A stretch of DNA of 64,000 nucleotides from positions 1,516,180-1,580,179 of the forward strand of contig NZ_WKJZ01000001.1 in NCBI RefSeq assembly GCF_009763245.1. The letters run 5' to 3'. Positions 19,655 through 28,607 of this stretch are shown here, piece after piece. The stretch comes from Pseudomonas xionganensis (GTDB lineage: Bacteria > Pseudomonadota > Gammaproteobacteria > Pseudomonadales > Pseudomonadaceae). Positions within the stretch are counted from its first letter, which is position 1. Each line of letters opens with the position of its first letter. A program made the position numbers and the translations under genes. Below the pieces are notes generated by a model. That model searched no databases and was not told where the DNA came from. It worked only from the letters and a program-made list of their open reading frames with translations.

Positions 19655-20569
19655 ATGCATATTCTCCTGACCGGTGGTACCGGCCTGATCGGCCGTGCGC
19701 TATGTCGGCACTGGGCGCAGCAGGGGCATCAGCTGACCGTGTGGAGCCGCACGCCGCAGCAGGTGCCGCGCCTGTGCGGGGCTGATGTGCGCGGTATTGG
19801 CCGCCTGGAAGAACTGACCGATAAGCCCGTGGATGCGGTGGTCAACCTGGCCGGTGCGCCGATTGCCGACCGGCCCTGGACGCGCAAGCGCAAGGCGCTG
19901 CTGTGGGCCAGCCGCATCGGCCTGACCGAGCAGCTGCTGGCCTGGCTGGAGAGTCGTGCGCACAAACCCCGGGTGTTGCTGTCCGGGTCGGCGGTGGGCT
20001 GGTATGGCGATGGCGGCGAGCGTGAGTTGCATGAGGACTCGCCCCAGGTCTGCGATGACTTTCCCGCCCAGCTGTGCGGCGCCTGGGAGGAAACCGCCCT
20101 GCGTGCCGAAACCCTGGGCATGCGCGTGGTGCTGCTACGCACCGGCCTGGTGCTGGCGGCCGAGGGCGGCCTGCTCAAGCGCCTGCTGCTGCCATTCAAG
20201 CTGGGCCTGGGTGGCCCCCTGGGCAGTGGCCGGCAGTGGATGCCATGGATTCATATCAGTGACCAGATCGCCCTGATTGATTTTCTTCTGCAGCAGGAGC
20301 AGGCCAGCGGTCCTTATAATGCCTGCGCGCCCAACCCGGTGCGCAACCGCGAGCTCAGTCAGGCCCTGGGCCGTGAGCTGCACCGTCCGGCCTTTATGCC
20401 GGCACCGGCCTTTGTCCTGCGCCTGGCCCTGGGCGAGCTGTCCGGGTTGCTCCTGGGCGGACAGCGTGCCTTGCCGACGCGCTTGCTCGATGCAGGCTTC
20501 AGTTTTCGTTTCACTCACTTGGATGTGGCCCTGGCGGATCTGCTGGGCCAACCAGATAGGGTCTGTTGA
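19655..20569 (+). CDS. TIGR01777 (YfcH-like) NAD-dependent epimerase/dehydratase family protein
   Basis: Extended-SDR protein of 304 residues with the cofactor motif LLTGGTGLIG at the N-terminus and the family's conserved SGSAVGWYGD; substrate unknown. The ATG at 19655 fits this motif and is preceded by GCGAGGA. The last codons and the TGA stop (20567-20569) lie inside the left terminal repeat of a non-coding element, so the original C-terminus may have been replaced. In pseudomonads this gene precedes hemH. Confidence 0.85.
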   Translation: MHILLTGGTGLIGRALCRHWAQQGHQLTVWSRTPQQVPRLCGADVRGIGRLEELTDKPVDAVVNLAGAPIADRPWTRKRKALLWASRIGLTEQLLAWLESRAHKPRVLLSGSAVGWYGDGGERELHEDSPQVCDDFPAQLCGAWEETALRAETLGMRVVLLRTGLVLAAEGGLLKRLLLPFKLGLGGPLGSGRQWMPWIHISDQIALIDFLLQQEQASGPYNACAPNPVRNRELSQALGRELHRPAFMPAPAFVLRLALGELSGLLLGGQRALPTRLLDAGFSFRFTHLDVALADLLGQPDRVC

Positions 20570-20822
20570 CGTTTCGCTGCGGCCGCGCCGGAGCCCGTTT
20601 TTACGCGAGGCAAGGCATGAGTTACGAAGTTTGGTCGTTCCAAATGAGTGACGAGAAACGCAGCATCGCGTAAAAACAGGCCCGGCCCTTCGGGTTGCGC
20701 GGCAAATTGTGCCAGGCGGCGTTGCAGGGCTTGGCAAGGGAGCAACCATTACCTGCGCCCCGCGCCTTGCCTGGCGCAATTTGGCGCAGCAACGCGGTTC
20801 GCCGCGAAACGTTAACAGACCC
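20559..20822. mobile_element. MITE-like element, TA-flanked, between TIGR01777 gene and hemH
   Basis: The 264-base element starts GGGTCTGTTGACGTTTCGC and ends with the inverted counterpart GCGAAACGTTAACAGACCC; the arms match over about 23 bases with few mismatches. A TA lies on each side (20557-20558 and 20823-20824), the target duplication expected for IS630/Tc1-type transposition. Internal inverted repeats occur at 20597-20608/20666-20677 and around 20698/20775, so it could fold into a long hairpin. There is no ORF that looks real inside. Confidence 0.72.
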
Positions 20823-20833
20823 TAGGACTACGC

Positions 20834-21856
20834 ATGACCGATCACGCCTTGCTGCTGGTAAATCTGGGTTCGCCGGCCTCCACCGAAGTGGCCGATGTAC
20901 GGCGCTACCTCAACCAGTTTCTGATGGACCCCTATGTCATCGACCTGCCCTGGCCGCTGCGCCGGCTGCTGGTGTCGCTGATCCTGATCAAGCGGCCGGC
21001 CGCCTCGGCCCATGCCTATGCCTCGATCTGGTGGGAAGACGGTTCGCCCCTGGTGGTGCTGAGCAAGCGCCTGCAGCAAGCGATGAAAGCCGCCTGGACC
21101 CAGGGCCCGGTGGAGCTGGCCATGCGTTATGGCGAGCCGTCGCTGCACACCGTGCTGACCCGCCTGGCCGGGCAGGGCATCACCCAGGTGACCCTGGCGC
21201 CGCTCTATCCGCAGTTCGCCGACAGCACCACCACCACCGTGATCGAGGAAGCCAAGCGGGTGGTGCGCGAGCACAACCTGCCGATCCGCTTCTCCATCCT
21301 GCCGCCCTTCTACGAGCAGCCGGAATACCTCGATGCCCTGGTCGACAGCGCCCGGCCCTATCTGGAGCAGGGCTTCGATCACCTGCTGTTGAGCTTTCAC
21401 GGTCTGCCGGAGCGCCACCTGCACAAGCTTGACCCTAGCGGCCACTGCCTCAAGGGCGATGATTGCTGCCGCACGGCGTCGCCCGAGGTGCTGGCCGGCT
21501 GTTACCGCGCCCAGTGCCTGCGCAGCGCCGAGCTGTTTGCCCAGCGCATGGGGCTCAAGGACGGGCAGTGGTCGGTAAGCTTCCAGTCACGCCTGGGCCG
21601 GGCCAAGTGGATCGAGCCCTACACCGAAACCCGTCTGGACGAACTGGCGGCCCAGGGGGTGAAGAAGCTGCTGGTGATGTGCCCGGCCTTCGTCGCCGAC
21701 TGCATCGAAACCCTGGAAGAGATCGGCGACCGCGGCCGCGAGCAGTTTGTCGAGGCCGGTGGCGAGAGCCTGCAGCTGGTGCCCTGCCTGAACGATCACC
21801 CCAGCTGGGTGGCGGCGCTGAAAACCCTGAGCGAGCGCGCGCCCCTGATGCTTTGA
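20834..21856 (+). CDS. hemH: ferrochelatase
   Basis: Inserts ferrous iron into protoporphyrin IX, the last step of haem synthesis. The 340-residue product has the start [10 protein letters not shown], the catalytic histidine in [11 protein letters not shown] near residue 200, and the conserved [18 protein letters not shown] near the C-terminus. The ATG at 20834 lies only 11 bases after the end of the MITE-like element, and AGGA of its ribosome-binding site overlaps the flanking TA, so its transcription must come from within or through the element. Confidence 0.95.
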   Translation: MTDHALLLVNLGSPASTEVADVRRYLNQFLMDPYVIDLPWPLRRLLVSLILIKRPAASAHAYASIWWEDGSPLVVLSKRLQQAMKAAWTQGPVELAMRYGEPSLHTVLTRLAGQGITQVTLAPLYPQFADSTTTTVIEEAKRVVREHNLPIRFSILPPFYEQPEYLDALVDSARPYLEQGFDHLLLSFHGLPERHLHKLDPSGHCLKGDDCCRTASPEVLAGCYRAQCLRSAELFAQRMGLKDGQWSVSFQSRLGRAKWIEPYTETRLDELAAQGVKKLLVMCPAFVADCIETLEEIGDRGREQFVEAGGESLQLVPCLNDHPSWVAALKTLSERAPLML

Positions 21857-21872
21857 AGTGACGGGTGGCCCG

Positions 21873-23036
21873 CTATGCAGGCGCCTGGTATTCCACCCGA
21901 TTACGCCCCTTGTGCTTGGCCTGGTACAGCGCTCGGTCGCTGGCGGCGTAGAGGCTGGCGTAGCTGCAGAAATGCCCTGCGGGGATGGCGGCGAGGCCGA
22001 TGCTGACGGTCAGCCCTAGCTCCAGACCATCTACCCGGCGTAGCTGCTGCTCCACGCGCTGGCGCAGCAGTTCGGCAATCTGCCGGCCCTGCTGCAGGTC
22101 GCACTCGGGCAACAGCAGCACGAACTCCTCCCCACCGATACGGGCCAGGCTGTCGCTGGCACGCACCTGGCTGGCCAGCAGGCTGGCGGTCTGGCGAATG
22201 ACGCTATCGCCCACCGGGTGGCCGTAGTGGTCGTTGATCTGCTTGAAATGATCGAGGTCGAGCATCAGCAGGCATAGCGGCTGACCATTGCGTTCGGCGC
22301 GCAGCAGCTCGTGGTTGACGATTTCGCCAAAGGCGCGGCGATTGAGCAGGCCGGTCAGGGGATCGTGTTCGGCCAGGTAGCTGAGGCGTGCATTCTGTTG
22401 CTCCAGCAGTTGCTGCTGGCTCTCCAGGCGCTGTTGCTGGCTCTGGATCTTGGCGAAGTGACGCCACTGCGACCAGGCCAGGGCCAGGGCAATGGCGCAG
22501 ATGGACAGGCCATTGACCCGGTTGCTCAGGAGCAGTGCCGGGTCGTTCTGGGTCTGGCCGATGCCCCAGATAAACAGGCCCAGGGTGCCGGCAAACAGCA
22601 GCAGGGCGCTCAGCGGACGGTGCAGAAAGACCAGCGCCACCAGGGTGCAGCCCACCAGCAGCGGGGTGATATTGCTGGTCACCAGCTGATCGATGCTGCT
22701 GATCAGCGCGGCAAAGCCCAGGGTGCCGAGAATGCCGATACTGACGCAGGCCTGACGTACGCGCTGCCAGTGCGGGCGTGGCTCAAGCCACCAGGCAGCC
22801 AGGGCAAGAAGTGTGAAAAACAGCAGCATGCCGACATGGGCCAGGATGATGCCTTGCAACCACAGCGCCTCATTGTCCGACTGTACCGGCCGGCCCCAGA
22901 ACATCCAGATATGCAGCAGGTTGACTGGCGGCGCCAGGGGCGCAGCCAGTTTCAGGCGGTGCAGGTTGTGCTCCAGCTGCTCAGCGCGCCATTGCTGCTG
23001 AGTCAGGGCCTGCCAGTTGATACCGCCGATAGGCAA
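21873..23036 (-). CDS. membrane-bound GGDEF-domain diguanylate cyclase
   Basis: The 387-residue product has about six hydrophobic segments in the N-terminal 220 residues (a MASE-like sensor), a short glutamine-rich coiled coil and a C-terminal GGDEF domain with active-site GGEEF and the DPLTGLLNRR start motif; it should make cyclic di-GMP from GTP. The frame is open far upstream into the opposite gene. The TTG at 23036 is chosen because GGAG lies eight bases before it and the next ATG would remove the first transmembrane segment. Confidence 0.82.
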   Translation of the reverse strand: MPIGGINWQALTQQQWRAEQLEHNLHRLKLAAPLAPPVNLLHIWMFWGRPVQSDNEALWLQGIILAHVGMLLFFTLLALAAWWLEPRPHWQRVRQACVSIGILGTLGFAALISSIDQLVTSNITPLLVGCTLVALVFLHRPLSALLLFAGTLGLFIWGIGQTQNDPALLLSNRVNGLSICAIALALAWSQWRHFAKIQSQQQRLESQQQLLEQQNARLSYLAEHDPLTGLLNRRAFGEIVNHELLRAERNGQPLCLLMLDLDHFKQINDHYGHPVGDSVIRQTASLLASQVRASDSLARIGGEEFVLLLPECDLQQGRQIAELLRQRVEQQLRRVDGLELGLTVSIGLAAIPAGHFCSYASLYAASDRALYQAKHKGRNRVEYQAPA

Positions 23037-23243
23037 CGCAAATGCTCCGATTCGTTTGGGCTGTGATGTCAGGATGGCATCTATGCGAGCTAGATTAGCG
23101 GCTTTCTCTGGCCAAGGCGATGCGACCTGAGTCGCTGATGGCCGGTGCGGCGTTGCTCGATGATTTCCCAAACCCGCCGAACTTTGTAGAGTGCGCGGCT
23201 GTTGGCCGTCTACCGGCCGTATCCCATCGCTGGAGAGCTTGGC

Positions 23244-24185
23244 ATGCCTATCATCACCACCGATCTTGCACGCTGCGTGGCCCGAGTGCGAGCCGGCGAC
23301 CTGCTCGGCATGCCCACCGAAACCGTCTACGGCCTGGCCGCCGATGCTGCGAACGCCGAGGCGGTGGCCAAGGTCTTTGCCCTCAAGGGGCGGCCCAGCA
23401 GCAACCCGCTGATCGTCCATCTGCATGATGCCAGCCAGGCCGGCCAGTGGGCTGCCGAGGTTGCGCCCGCCGCGCAGCGTTTGATGGCTGCCTTTTGGCC
23501 TGGGCCGCTGACCCTGGTGCTACCGGCCCGTGACGAGGTCTCGCGCAGCGTCACCGCCGGCCAGGACAGCGTGGCCCTGCGGGTGCCGGCACATCCGAGC
23601 GCGCAGGCGCTGCTGGCGGCATTTGGCGGTGGCCTGGTGGCGCCTTCGGCTAATCGCTATATGTCGATCAGTCCGACCAGCGCGGCCCATGTGGCGCAGC
23701 AGTTTGCCGACAGCGACCTGCATATCCTCGACGGTGGGCCCTGCCAGGTGGGGCTGGAGTCGAGCATCGTCAGCCTGCTGCCGGGGGATCGCCCGCGTCT
23801 GCTGCGCCGCGGCATGCTCAGTCAGGCCAGTCTGGAGGCGGTGCTCGGAGAAGCACTGGAAGGTCAGGATGGTGGCGTGCGCGCGCCCGGCCAGCATCAT
23901 CGTCACTATGCGCCCAGCACCCCGACCCTGGCCTTTGTACAGGCGCCTTTCGAGGCGCTGGCATCCCCGCGTTGCGGTTGGCTCTGGTGTGGTCAGGCCC
24001 TGCTCAGCCAGGGGCCGGCGGTGGATCTGGGTGATGAGCCGCAGGCCTATGCCGCAGGGCTTTACGCCGCGCTCTATCGGCTCGACGCCCTGGGCCTGGA
24101 ACGCCTGTATATCCAGCTGCCGCCGCTGCAGGACGCCTGGGGTGCGGTGCACGATCGCCTGGCCCGTGCCAGCCAGCGGCTCTAG
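23244..24185 (+). CDS. L-threonylcarbamoyladenylate synthase, long Sua5 form
   Basis: Makes threonylcarbamoyl-AMP from threonine, bicarbonate and ATP for the t6A37 modification of ANN-decoding tRNAs. The 313-residue product has the YrdC-domain motifs PTETVYGL (24-31) and KGRPSSNPL (48-56), and a C-terminal Sua5 domain after an APGQHHRHYAP linker, so it is the long Sua5/TsaC2 form. The ATG at 23244 is preceded by GGAGAG and is divergent from the GGDEF gene. Confidence 0.92.
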   Translation: MPIITTDLARCVARVRAGDLLGMPTETVYGLAADAANAEAVAKVFALKGRPSSNPLIVHLHDASQAGQWAAEVAPAAQRLMAAFWPGPLTLVLPARDEVSRSVTAGQDSVALRVPAHPSAQALLAAFGGGLVAPSANRYMSISPTSAAHVAQQFADSDLHILDGGPCQVGLESSIVSLLPGDRPRLLRRGMLSQASLEAVLGEALEGQDGGVRAPGQHHRHYAPSTPTLAFVQAPFEALASPRCGWLWCGQALLSQGPAVDLGDEPQAYAAGLYAALYRLDALGLERLYIQLPPLQDAWGAVHDRLARASQRL

Positions 24186-24189
24186 GTGC

Positions 24190-25113
24190 TCAGGCCGGTA
24201 GCGTCGGAGTCGCCAGCGGCACTTCGGCGAAGCGGCTGAAGGCCTGCGCTGCCGGCGACAGGCTTTTGGTGCGCCAGCGCACCAGATACCAGCGGTTGGG
24301 AATGGGAAAGTCCTCCACATCCAGCTCCACCAGGTTGCCCGGTGCGGTGTGGATCAGGGTGTGGCGCGAGAGGATGGCGATGCCCAGGCCCGCCGCCACC
24401 GACTCCTTGATGGCCTCATTGCTCTCGATGGTCATCTGCGGCCTGAGGTTCCAGCCATGGCGGGCGAAGTGTTCCTCGATGGCCAGGCGCGTACCGGAGC
24501 CGGACTCGCGGCTGAGGAAAGGCTCCGTCGCCAGCTGCTCCCAGCGGATGCGCTGACCGGTGAAGCGATGCCCGGCCGGGGCGATCACCACCAGCGGGTT
24601 GTCGGCCAGGGGCACGGCTTCGAGGTCCAGGTGGCGGGGTGGTTGGCTGAACACATAGAGGTCGTCGCGGTTGTCCTCCAGGCGGCGGATCACTTCCGAG
24701 CGATTGGCGATATTCAGCTCCACCTCGACCTGCGGATACTGCCGGCAGAAGGGGCCGAGCAGCCGTGGCACCAGGTACTTGGCGGTGGTCACTGCGCCTA
24801 GCCTGAGCTGCCCGGCGGTCAGGCCGTTGAGCTGGGCCAGGCGCATCTCCAGGCGATCCAGGGCATCGAAGATTTCCCGCGCCCCGGCCTGCACCTCGCG
24901 TCCGGCATCGGTCAGGTGCAGGCGCTTGCCCAGTTGCTCGAACAGCGGCATGCCCAGGGCCTGCTCCAGCTTGGCGACCTGGGTCGACACCGACGGCTGG
25001 GCCAGGTGCAGGGCGCGGGCCGCTTCGGTCACGCTCAGGCGCTCGGCCACGGCGAGGAAGGTTTCCAACTGGCGGAAGGTGGTCTGACGGGTATGAAAGC
25101 GCGGTCTTTGCAT
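24190..25113 (-). CDS. LysR-family regulator (CbbR-like)
   Basis: The 307-residue product has an N-terminal LysR winged helix (FLAVAERLSVTEAARALHLAQPS), offset by about 10 residues, and a LysR substrate domain resembling the CbbR/CysB group. It is divergent from the DUF6671 gene with a 94-base intergenic region holding a TGATA/TATCA inverted repeat. Its position next to dabAB suggests a role in inorganic-carbon or related metabolism; the effector is unknown. Confidence 0.85.
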   Translation of the reverse strand: MQRPRFHTRQTTFRQLETFLAVAERLSVTEAARALHLAQPSVSTQVAKLEQALGMPLFEQLGKRLHLTDAGREVQAGAREIFDALDRLEMRLAQLNGLTAGQLRLGAVTTAKYLVPRLLGPFCRQYPQVEVELNIANRSEVIRRLEDNRDDLYVFSQPPRHLDLEAVPLADNPLVVIAPAGHRFTGQRIRWEQLATEPFLSRESGSGTRLAIEEHFARHGWNLRPQMTIESNEAIKESVAAGLGIAILSRHTLIHTAPGNLVELDVEDFPIPNRWYLVRWRTKSLSPAAQAFSRFAEVPLATPTLPA

Positions 25114-25138
25114 TGCTGAAAACCTATGCTTTATTGGT

Positions 25139-25163
25139 TGATAATCTATTTTTGACTATATCA
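25139..25163. promoter_or_regulatory. candidate LysR operator in the LysR/DUF6671 divergent region
   Basis: TGATA at 25139-25143 and TATCA at 25159-25163 are inverted arms around a 15-base AT-rich centre, in an intergenic region where LysR regulators usually bind. TTGATA at 25138 could double as a -35 element for the DUF6671 gene. Confidence 0.35.
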
Positions 25164-25207
25164 GTGGGTGGCGAGAATGGCCCTGTCAGTTATCAGAGGG
25201 CTTTACC

Positions 25208-26062
25208 ATGTCGGTCGCGCTTTCTTCCCAGGGTTATCCGCGCACGGGCACTCGCCCGTGCATCGCCTTTCTTACCTGTCACGACAAGGCTCGTCTGGTG
25301 ATCGATGCCTTGGCGCCGCTGGGATTTTTTGTCGAGCCGGTGAGCCGTTACGACACCGATCATTTCGGCACCTTCAGCCGTGAAGTGGCACGCACCGGCA
25401 GCGCCCATGACACGGCGTTGGCCAAGGCCAGGCTGGCGGCCTCTCTCGGTGGTGCACGTTATGGCCTGGGCAGTGAAGGCAGCTTCGGTCGCGACCCGCA
25501 CATTGGTTGGATGCCCTGGGACTATGAGGTGCTCTGCCTATGGGATGCCGAGCGCCAGTATGAAGTGTTCGCCCTGGCCGGCTCGGGCGCGACCAACTAC
25601 GCCCAGGCTGCGGTCGACAGTCTGGATGCCGCCGTGGCGTTTATGCAGCGTGCGCGTTTTCCCGAACATGCCTTGATCTTCGGGCGCCCCGGTGAAGCCT
25701 GGTTCCGCAAGGGCATCCGCGAGCGAGATTGGCTGCTCGACCAGTTGCAATGGCTGCTGGCGCGCGAACCCAGTGCCTGGCTGGAAACCGATATGCGCGC
25801 CCATATGAACCCGCTGCGCCAGGTGGTAATCCGCGACGCCGCCGAACAGTTGGCGCGCAAGCTGAAAAATCACTGCCCGAGCTGTCAGGCACCGGGCTTT
25901 GCCATCGCCCGCAGTGAGCCGGGTTTGCTCTGTGCCGACTGCGGGTGGGGTACCGCGCTGACTGCTGCGCATATCTGGCAGTGTCCGGCCTGCCAGCATG
26001 AGGAGCGTCACCCCGTCAGCCAACTGGCCGGTGCCAGTCAATGCGAGCAGTGCAACCCATAA
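25208..26062 (+). CDS. DUF6671 family protein with C-terminal zinc ribbon
   Basis: The 284-residue product matches DUF6671: an N-terminal alpha/beta domain (AFLTCHDKARLV near residue 20; GLGSEGSFGRDP near 87) and a C-terminal cysteine-rich tail with CPSC, CADC, CPAC and CEQC pairs, enough for two zinc ribbons. Function unknown. The ATG at 25208 is preceded by GAGGG. It stands between the CbbR-like gene and dabA, an association that could indicate a shared carbon-related role. Confidence 0.75.
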   Translation: MSVALSSQGYPRTGTRPCIAFLTCHDKARLVIDALAPLGFFVEPVSRYDTDHFGTFSREVARTGSAHDTALAKARLAASLGGARYGLGSEGSFGRDPHIGWMPWDYEVLCLWDAERQYEVFALAGSGATNYAQAAVDSLDAAVAFMQRARFPEHALIFGRPGEAWFRKGIRERDWLLDQLQWLLAREPSAWLETDMRAHMNPLRQVVIRDAAEQLARKLKNHCPSCQAPGFAIARSEPGLLCADCGWGTALTAAHIWQCPACQHEERHPVSQLAGASQCEQCNP

Positions 26063-26134
26063 ATAGCCTCGCCTTCTGCGCTACTCGCTTGCCGCTACTT
26101 GCCTCAGACCACTGGCGTCGAATGGCTCTGCTAA

Positions 26135-26157
26135 GGCCGCGCCCTCTGGACGCGGCC
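26135..26157. terminator. possible bidirectional terminator hairpin
   Basis: GGCCGCG at 26135-26141 pairs with CGCGGCC at 26151-26157 across a nine-base loop, between two convergent genes. There is no clear T-tract, so it is a weak candidate. Confidence 0.3.
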
Positions 26158-26165
26158 GCTATTGC

Positions 26166-28607
26166 TCAAACCGCTGGCAGCGGCTGCCAGCCGGAGGCCG
26201 TGCGGCGCTCCAGTTGCGCCGGCTGACCGTCCAGGCGCAGCAGGTACAGCCAGCCATGCTCAACCAGATCGCGTACCACGGCGTGCGCCTCGATCACCCG
26301 GTCGATCATCGCCTGCGGCGCCTCGATCAGCACATGCAGGCGCAGCGGGCGGTGCATCCATTGCCGACCGTCGTGCACCGACTGACGCGCCAGGCCGATA
26401 CGCAAGTCGCCGCCGTTGCCCTCGAACACGCCGATATGCCCGCCCACCACGTTGTGCAGCAGCTTGTTGCCGCTGCCGAAGCGCAGGTTGTCGGTGGTGG
26501 AGGTGAAGTACTGCAGGTTGATCCAGTGCGCCACCACCATGGGCGCGGTCATGATCAGCTCCAGCACGGCGCCCTCGCTATCCTGGCGCCAGTCGTAGTC
26601 ATGCAGGAAGGCACGCCCCTGCAGGTCAACGTCACGGGTGCGCGCACGCGGCGCGGCGATAAACGCGGCGTTGCCGGCCAGGCCCCATTCGGGGCGGGTC
26701 TGGGCCCAGTCACGGGCGCGTCGGCGCAGCAGCCCGAGCAGCTTGCCCGGCTGCTCCCGGGGCAGGCCCAGGCTGGCGGCACGTTCACCGCGTACCTGCT
26801 GCGCGGCAGCGTTCAGGGCCTGGCGCAGGCGTTGCCAGTCCGCGGCCAGGGCTGCGGGAACAGTTTGTTCGGCGAAGATCTGTACCTCATCGGTGCTGGT
26901 GTTGTGCAGACCGGCCAGTACATGGCAGTGCGCCGGCAGCTTATGCCCGCGGGTGTGCAGTTCGGCGCGCACCTCGGTGTCGTTTAACAGGCTGGCCAGC
27001 AGGCGGGCGTTGACTTCGCCGCTCTGGCCGCAGCAGGCGCCACAGTCCAGTCCGGCCGCCTGAGGGTTGTTGGCGCTCTGGCTGCCGTGCCCGATCAGCA
27101 CCAGCAGCGCCGGCACCGGGCCGTTAAGGCCCATGGCCTGGAGGATGCGCGCGGCCAGATCGACCTTCTGCGCCAGCGGCAGCTCTGGCAGCCGGGGCTG
27201 CAGTTGCTGCCACTCACTGCTGCGCCAGGCGCTGCGGTGGGGCTCTTGCGGGCCGCTGGCAAGACCACAGGTGCGCCCGAGCAAGGCTGCGGCATAGCCC
27301 AGGCCGACACTCTCGACCAGGCTGAAGGTGGAGGCCGGCAGGCGCTCGAACAGACGCCAGCGCGCCTTGCGGCTCAGGCGTGCCTGGCGCGCCTGAGCCA
27401 GGCGCTGATCCTGCGCCGCATCACCGCTGCCGTCGCTGATCGGCAGCTGCGGCGCCAGCAGGCCCGGCAGTTGTGGGCGGGTGGCGGCGGTGCCCAGTGG
27501 GGTATAGGCGATGGGCAGGCCGAAAAAGCCGGCGAAGCCGCCGGTCTCAAGGGCCGGGCAGACCTGTTCCAGGGCGCGGCGCAGCGGCTCGGAGCGCACA
27601 TCGATACAGAAGAACAGCTTGGCCAGCGGCGCCTGGGGCAACGCCGCCGATTCTGTCCGACACAGCTTGCGTTGCAGCTGTGCCTGCCAGGCCAGCTCGT
27701 CGGCCCGCTGCCACAGCTGCAAGGCCTGCCAGGCGGTCGAGGGCGGCTGCTGCAGGCGTGCCTGCCAGGCCGCGCGCCAACGCTGCCAGCGGCTCTGGGC
27801 GTCGCGCTGGCGATCATCCACCAGCCATTCCCAGGCCGCGCGGATGGCCAGCAGTTCCAGCAGGGTCTGCTCATCCTCGCCCTGCAGGCGTGCCTGCCAG
27901 CGCCGATAGGCACACCAGGAGGCCCAGCCCAGGCTGCGCAGCAGCAGGCAGTCGAACCAGGGCGCCCAGTCTTCGGTACTCAAGCCCAGGCGCTGCACCG
28001 CCACCTCCAGTGCTGTCTGGGGTTGCAGCGGCAGCTCGGCGATACGCTCATGCAGGTTGCGGCAGTCGCTGAGCACACTCAGGCCGCGATCGGCCAGCAT
28101 GCTGCTGCGCCAGCTCTGGTACAGGCCGGCGCCTTCATCCGGGCGCCAGTCGGCCTGTTCGCGGTCGAACCAGGCGGCGCAGCACTGGCCGATCTGCTGG
28201 GTGATCAGCAGCGGCCAGCCCGGCAGTGGGATGCTGGGGTCGGCCAGGTCTTCCAGCAGGGGCAGGCCTGCGTCTGCTTGCGCTGGCGCATCCAGGGCCT
28301 GGACCAGTTGCTCGATGGTCCAGGGCTTGTCCTGCTCGGCCAGGGCCTGCTGCAGGTGCTGCGCGGCGATGCGGCCCTCCTGCCAGGCCTGCCGGTAGTC
28401 CTCGGCACTCAGGGTCAGGCGGCTGCCGGCCCGTTGCCAGAGCTGTTCGGCAACCTGCTGCCAGGGTTGCTCGCGGCGCTCCCACAGTGGGCTGACGGCG
28501 ATCATGCGGTCCAGCGGCCAGGTCGGGGCGATCCGCTCGCAGGCCTGCTGGGCCGCCAAATGCAACGCATCCCGGTCGAGTCTGGCGAAGTGTTCGAGGG
28601 CAGTCAT
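26166..28607 (-). CDS. dabA: inorganic-carbon accumulation subunit DabA (DUF2309/UPF0753)
   Basis: DabA is the beta-carbonic-anhydrase-like cytoplasmic subunit of the DabAB complex, thought to hydrate CO2 to bicarbonate vectorially using ion flow through DabB. The 813-residue product has the expected zinc ligands and catalytic Asp: Cys 334 and Asp 336 in FFCIDVRSE, His 507 in LIGHGS and Cys 522 in LDCGACCG. It overlaps dabB by four bases (ATGA). In heterotrophs DabAB supplies bicarbonate for carboxylases when CO2 is low. Confidence 0.92.
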   Translation of the reverse strand: MTALEHFARLDRDALHLAAQQACERIAPTWPLDRMIAVSPLWERREQPWQQVAEQLWQRAGSRLTLSAEDYRQAWQEGRIAAQHLQQALAEQDKPWTIEQLVQALDAPAQADAGLPLLEDLADPSIPLPGWPLLITQQIGQCCAAWFDREQADWRPDEGAGLYQSWRSSMLADRGLSVLSDCRNLHERIAELPLQPQTALEVAVQRLGLSTEDWAPWFDCLLLRSLGWASWCAYRRWQARLQGEDEQTLLELLAIRAAWEWLVDDRQRDAQSRWQRWRAAWQARLQQPPSTAWQALQLWQRADELAWQAQLQRKLCRTESAALPQAPLAKLFFCIDVRSEPLRRALEQVCPALETGGFAGFFGLPIAYTPLGTAATRPQLPGLLAPQLPISDGSGDAAQDQRLAQARQARLSRKARWRLFERLPASTFSLVESVGLGYAAALLGRTCGLASGPQEPHRSAWRSSEWQQLQPRLPELPLAQKVDLAARILQAMGLNGPVPALLVLIGHGSQSANNPQAAGLDCGACCGQSGEVNARLLASLLNDTEVRAELHTRGHKLPAHCHVLAGLHNTSTDEVQIFAEQTVPAALAADWQRLRQALNAAAQQVRGERAASLGLPREQPGKLLGLLRRRARDWAQTRPEWGLAGNAAFIAAPRARTRDVDLQGRAFLHDYDWRQDSEGAVLELIMTAPMVVAHWINLQYFTSTTDNLRFGSGNKLLHNVVGGHIGVFEGNGGDLRIGLARQSVHDGRQWMHRPLRLHVLIEAPQAMIDRVIEAHAVVRDLVEHGWLYLLRLDGQPAQLERRTASGWQPLPAV

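Noticed and set aside
20559..20822. Frames inside the MITE-like element
   Set aside because: Short, unlike any protein, and disrupted; the element is treated as non-coding.
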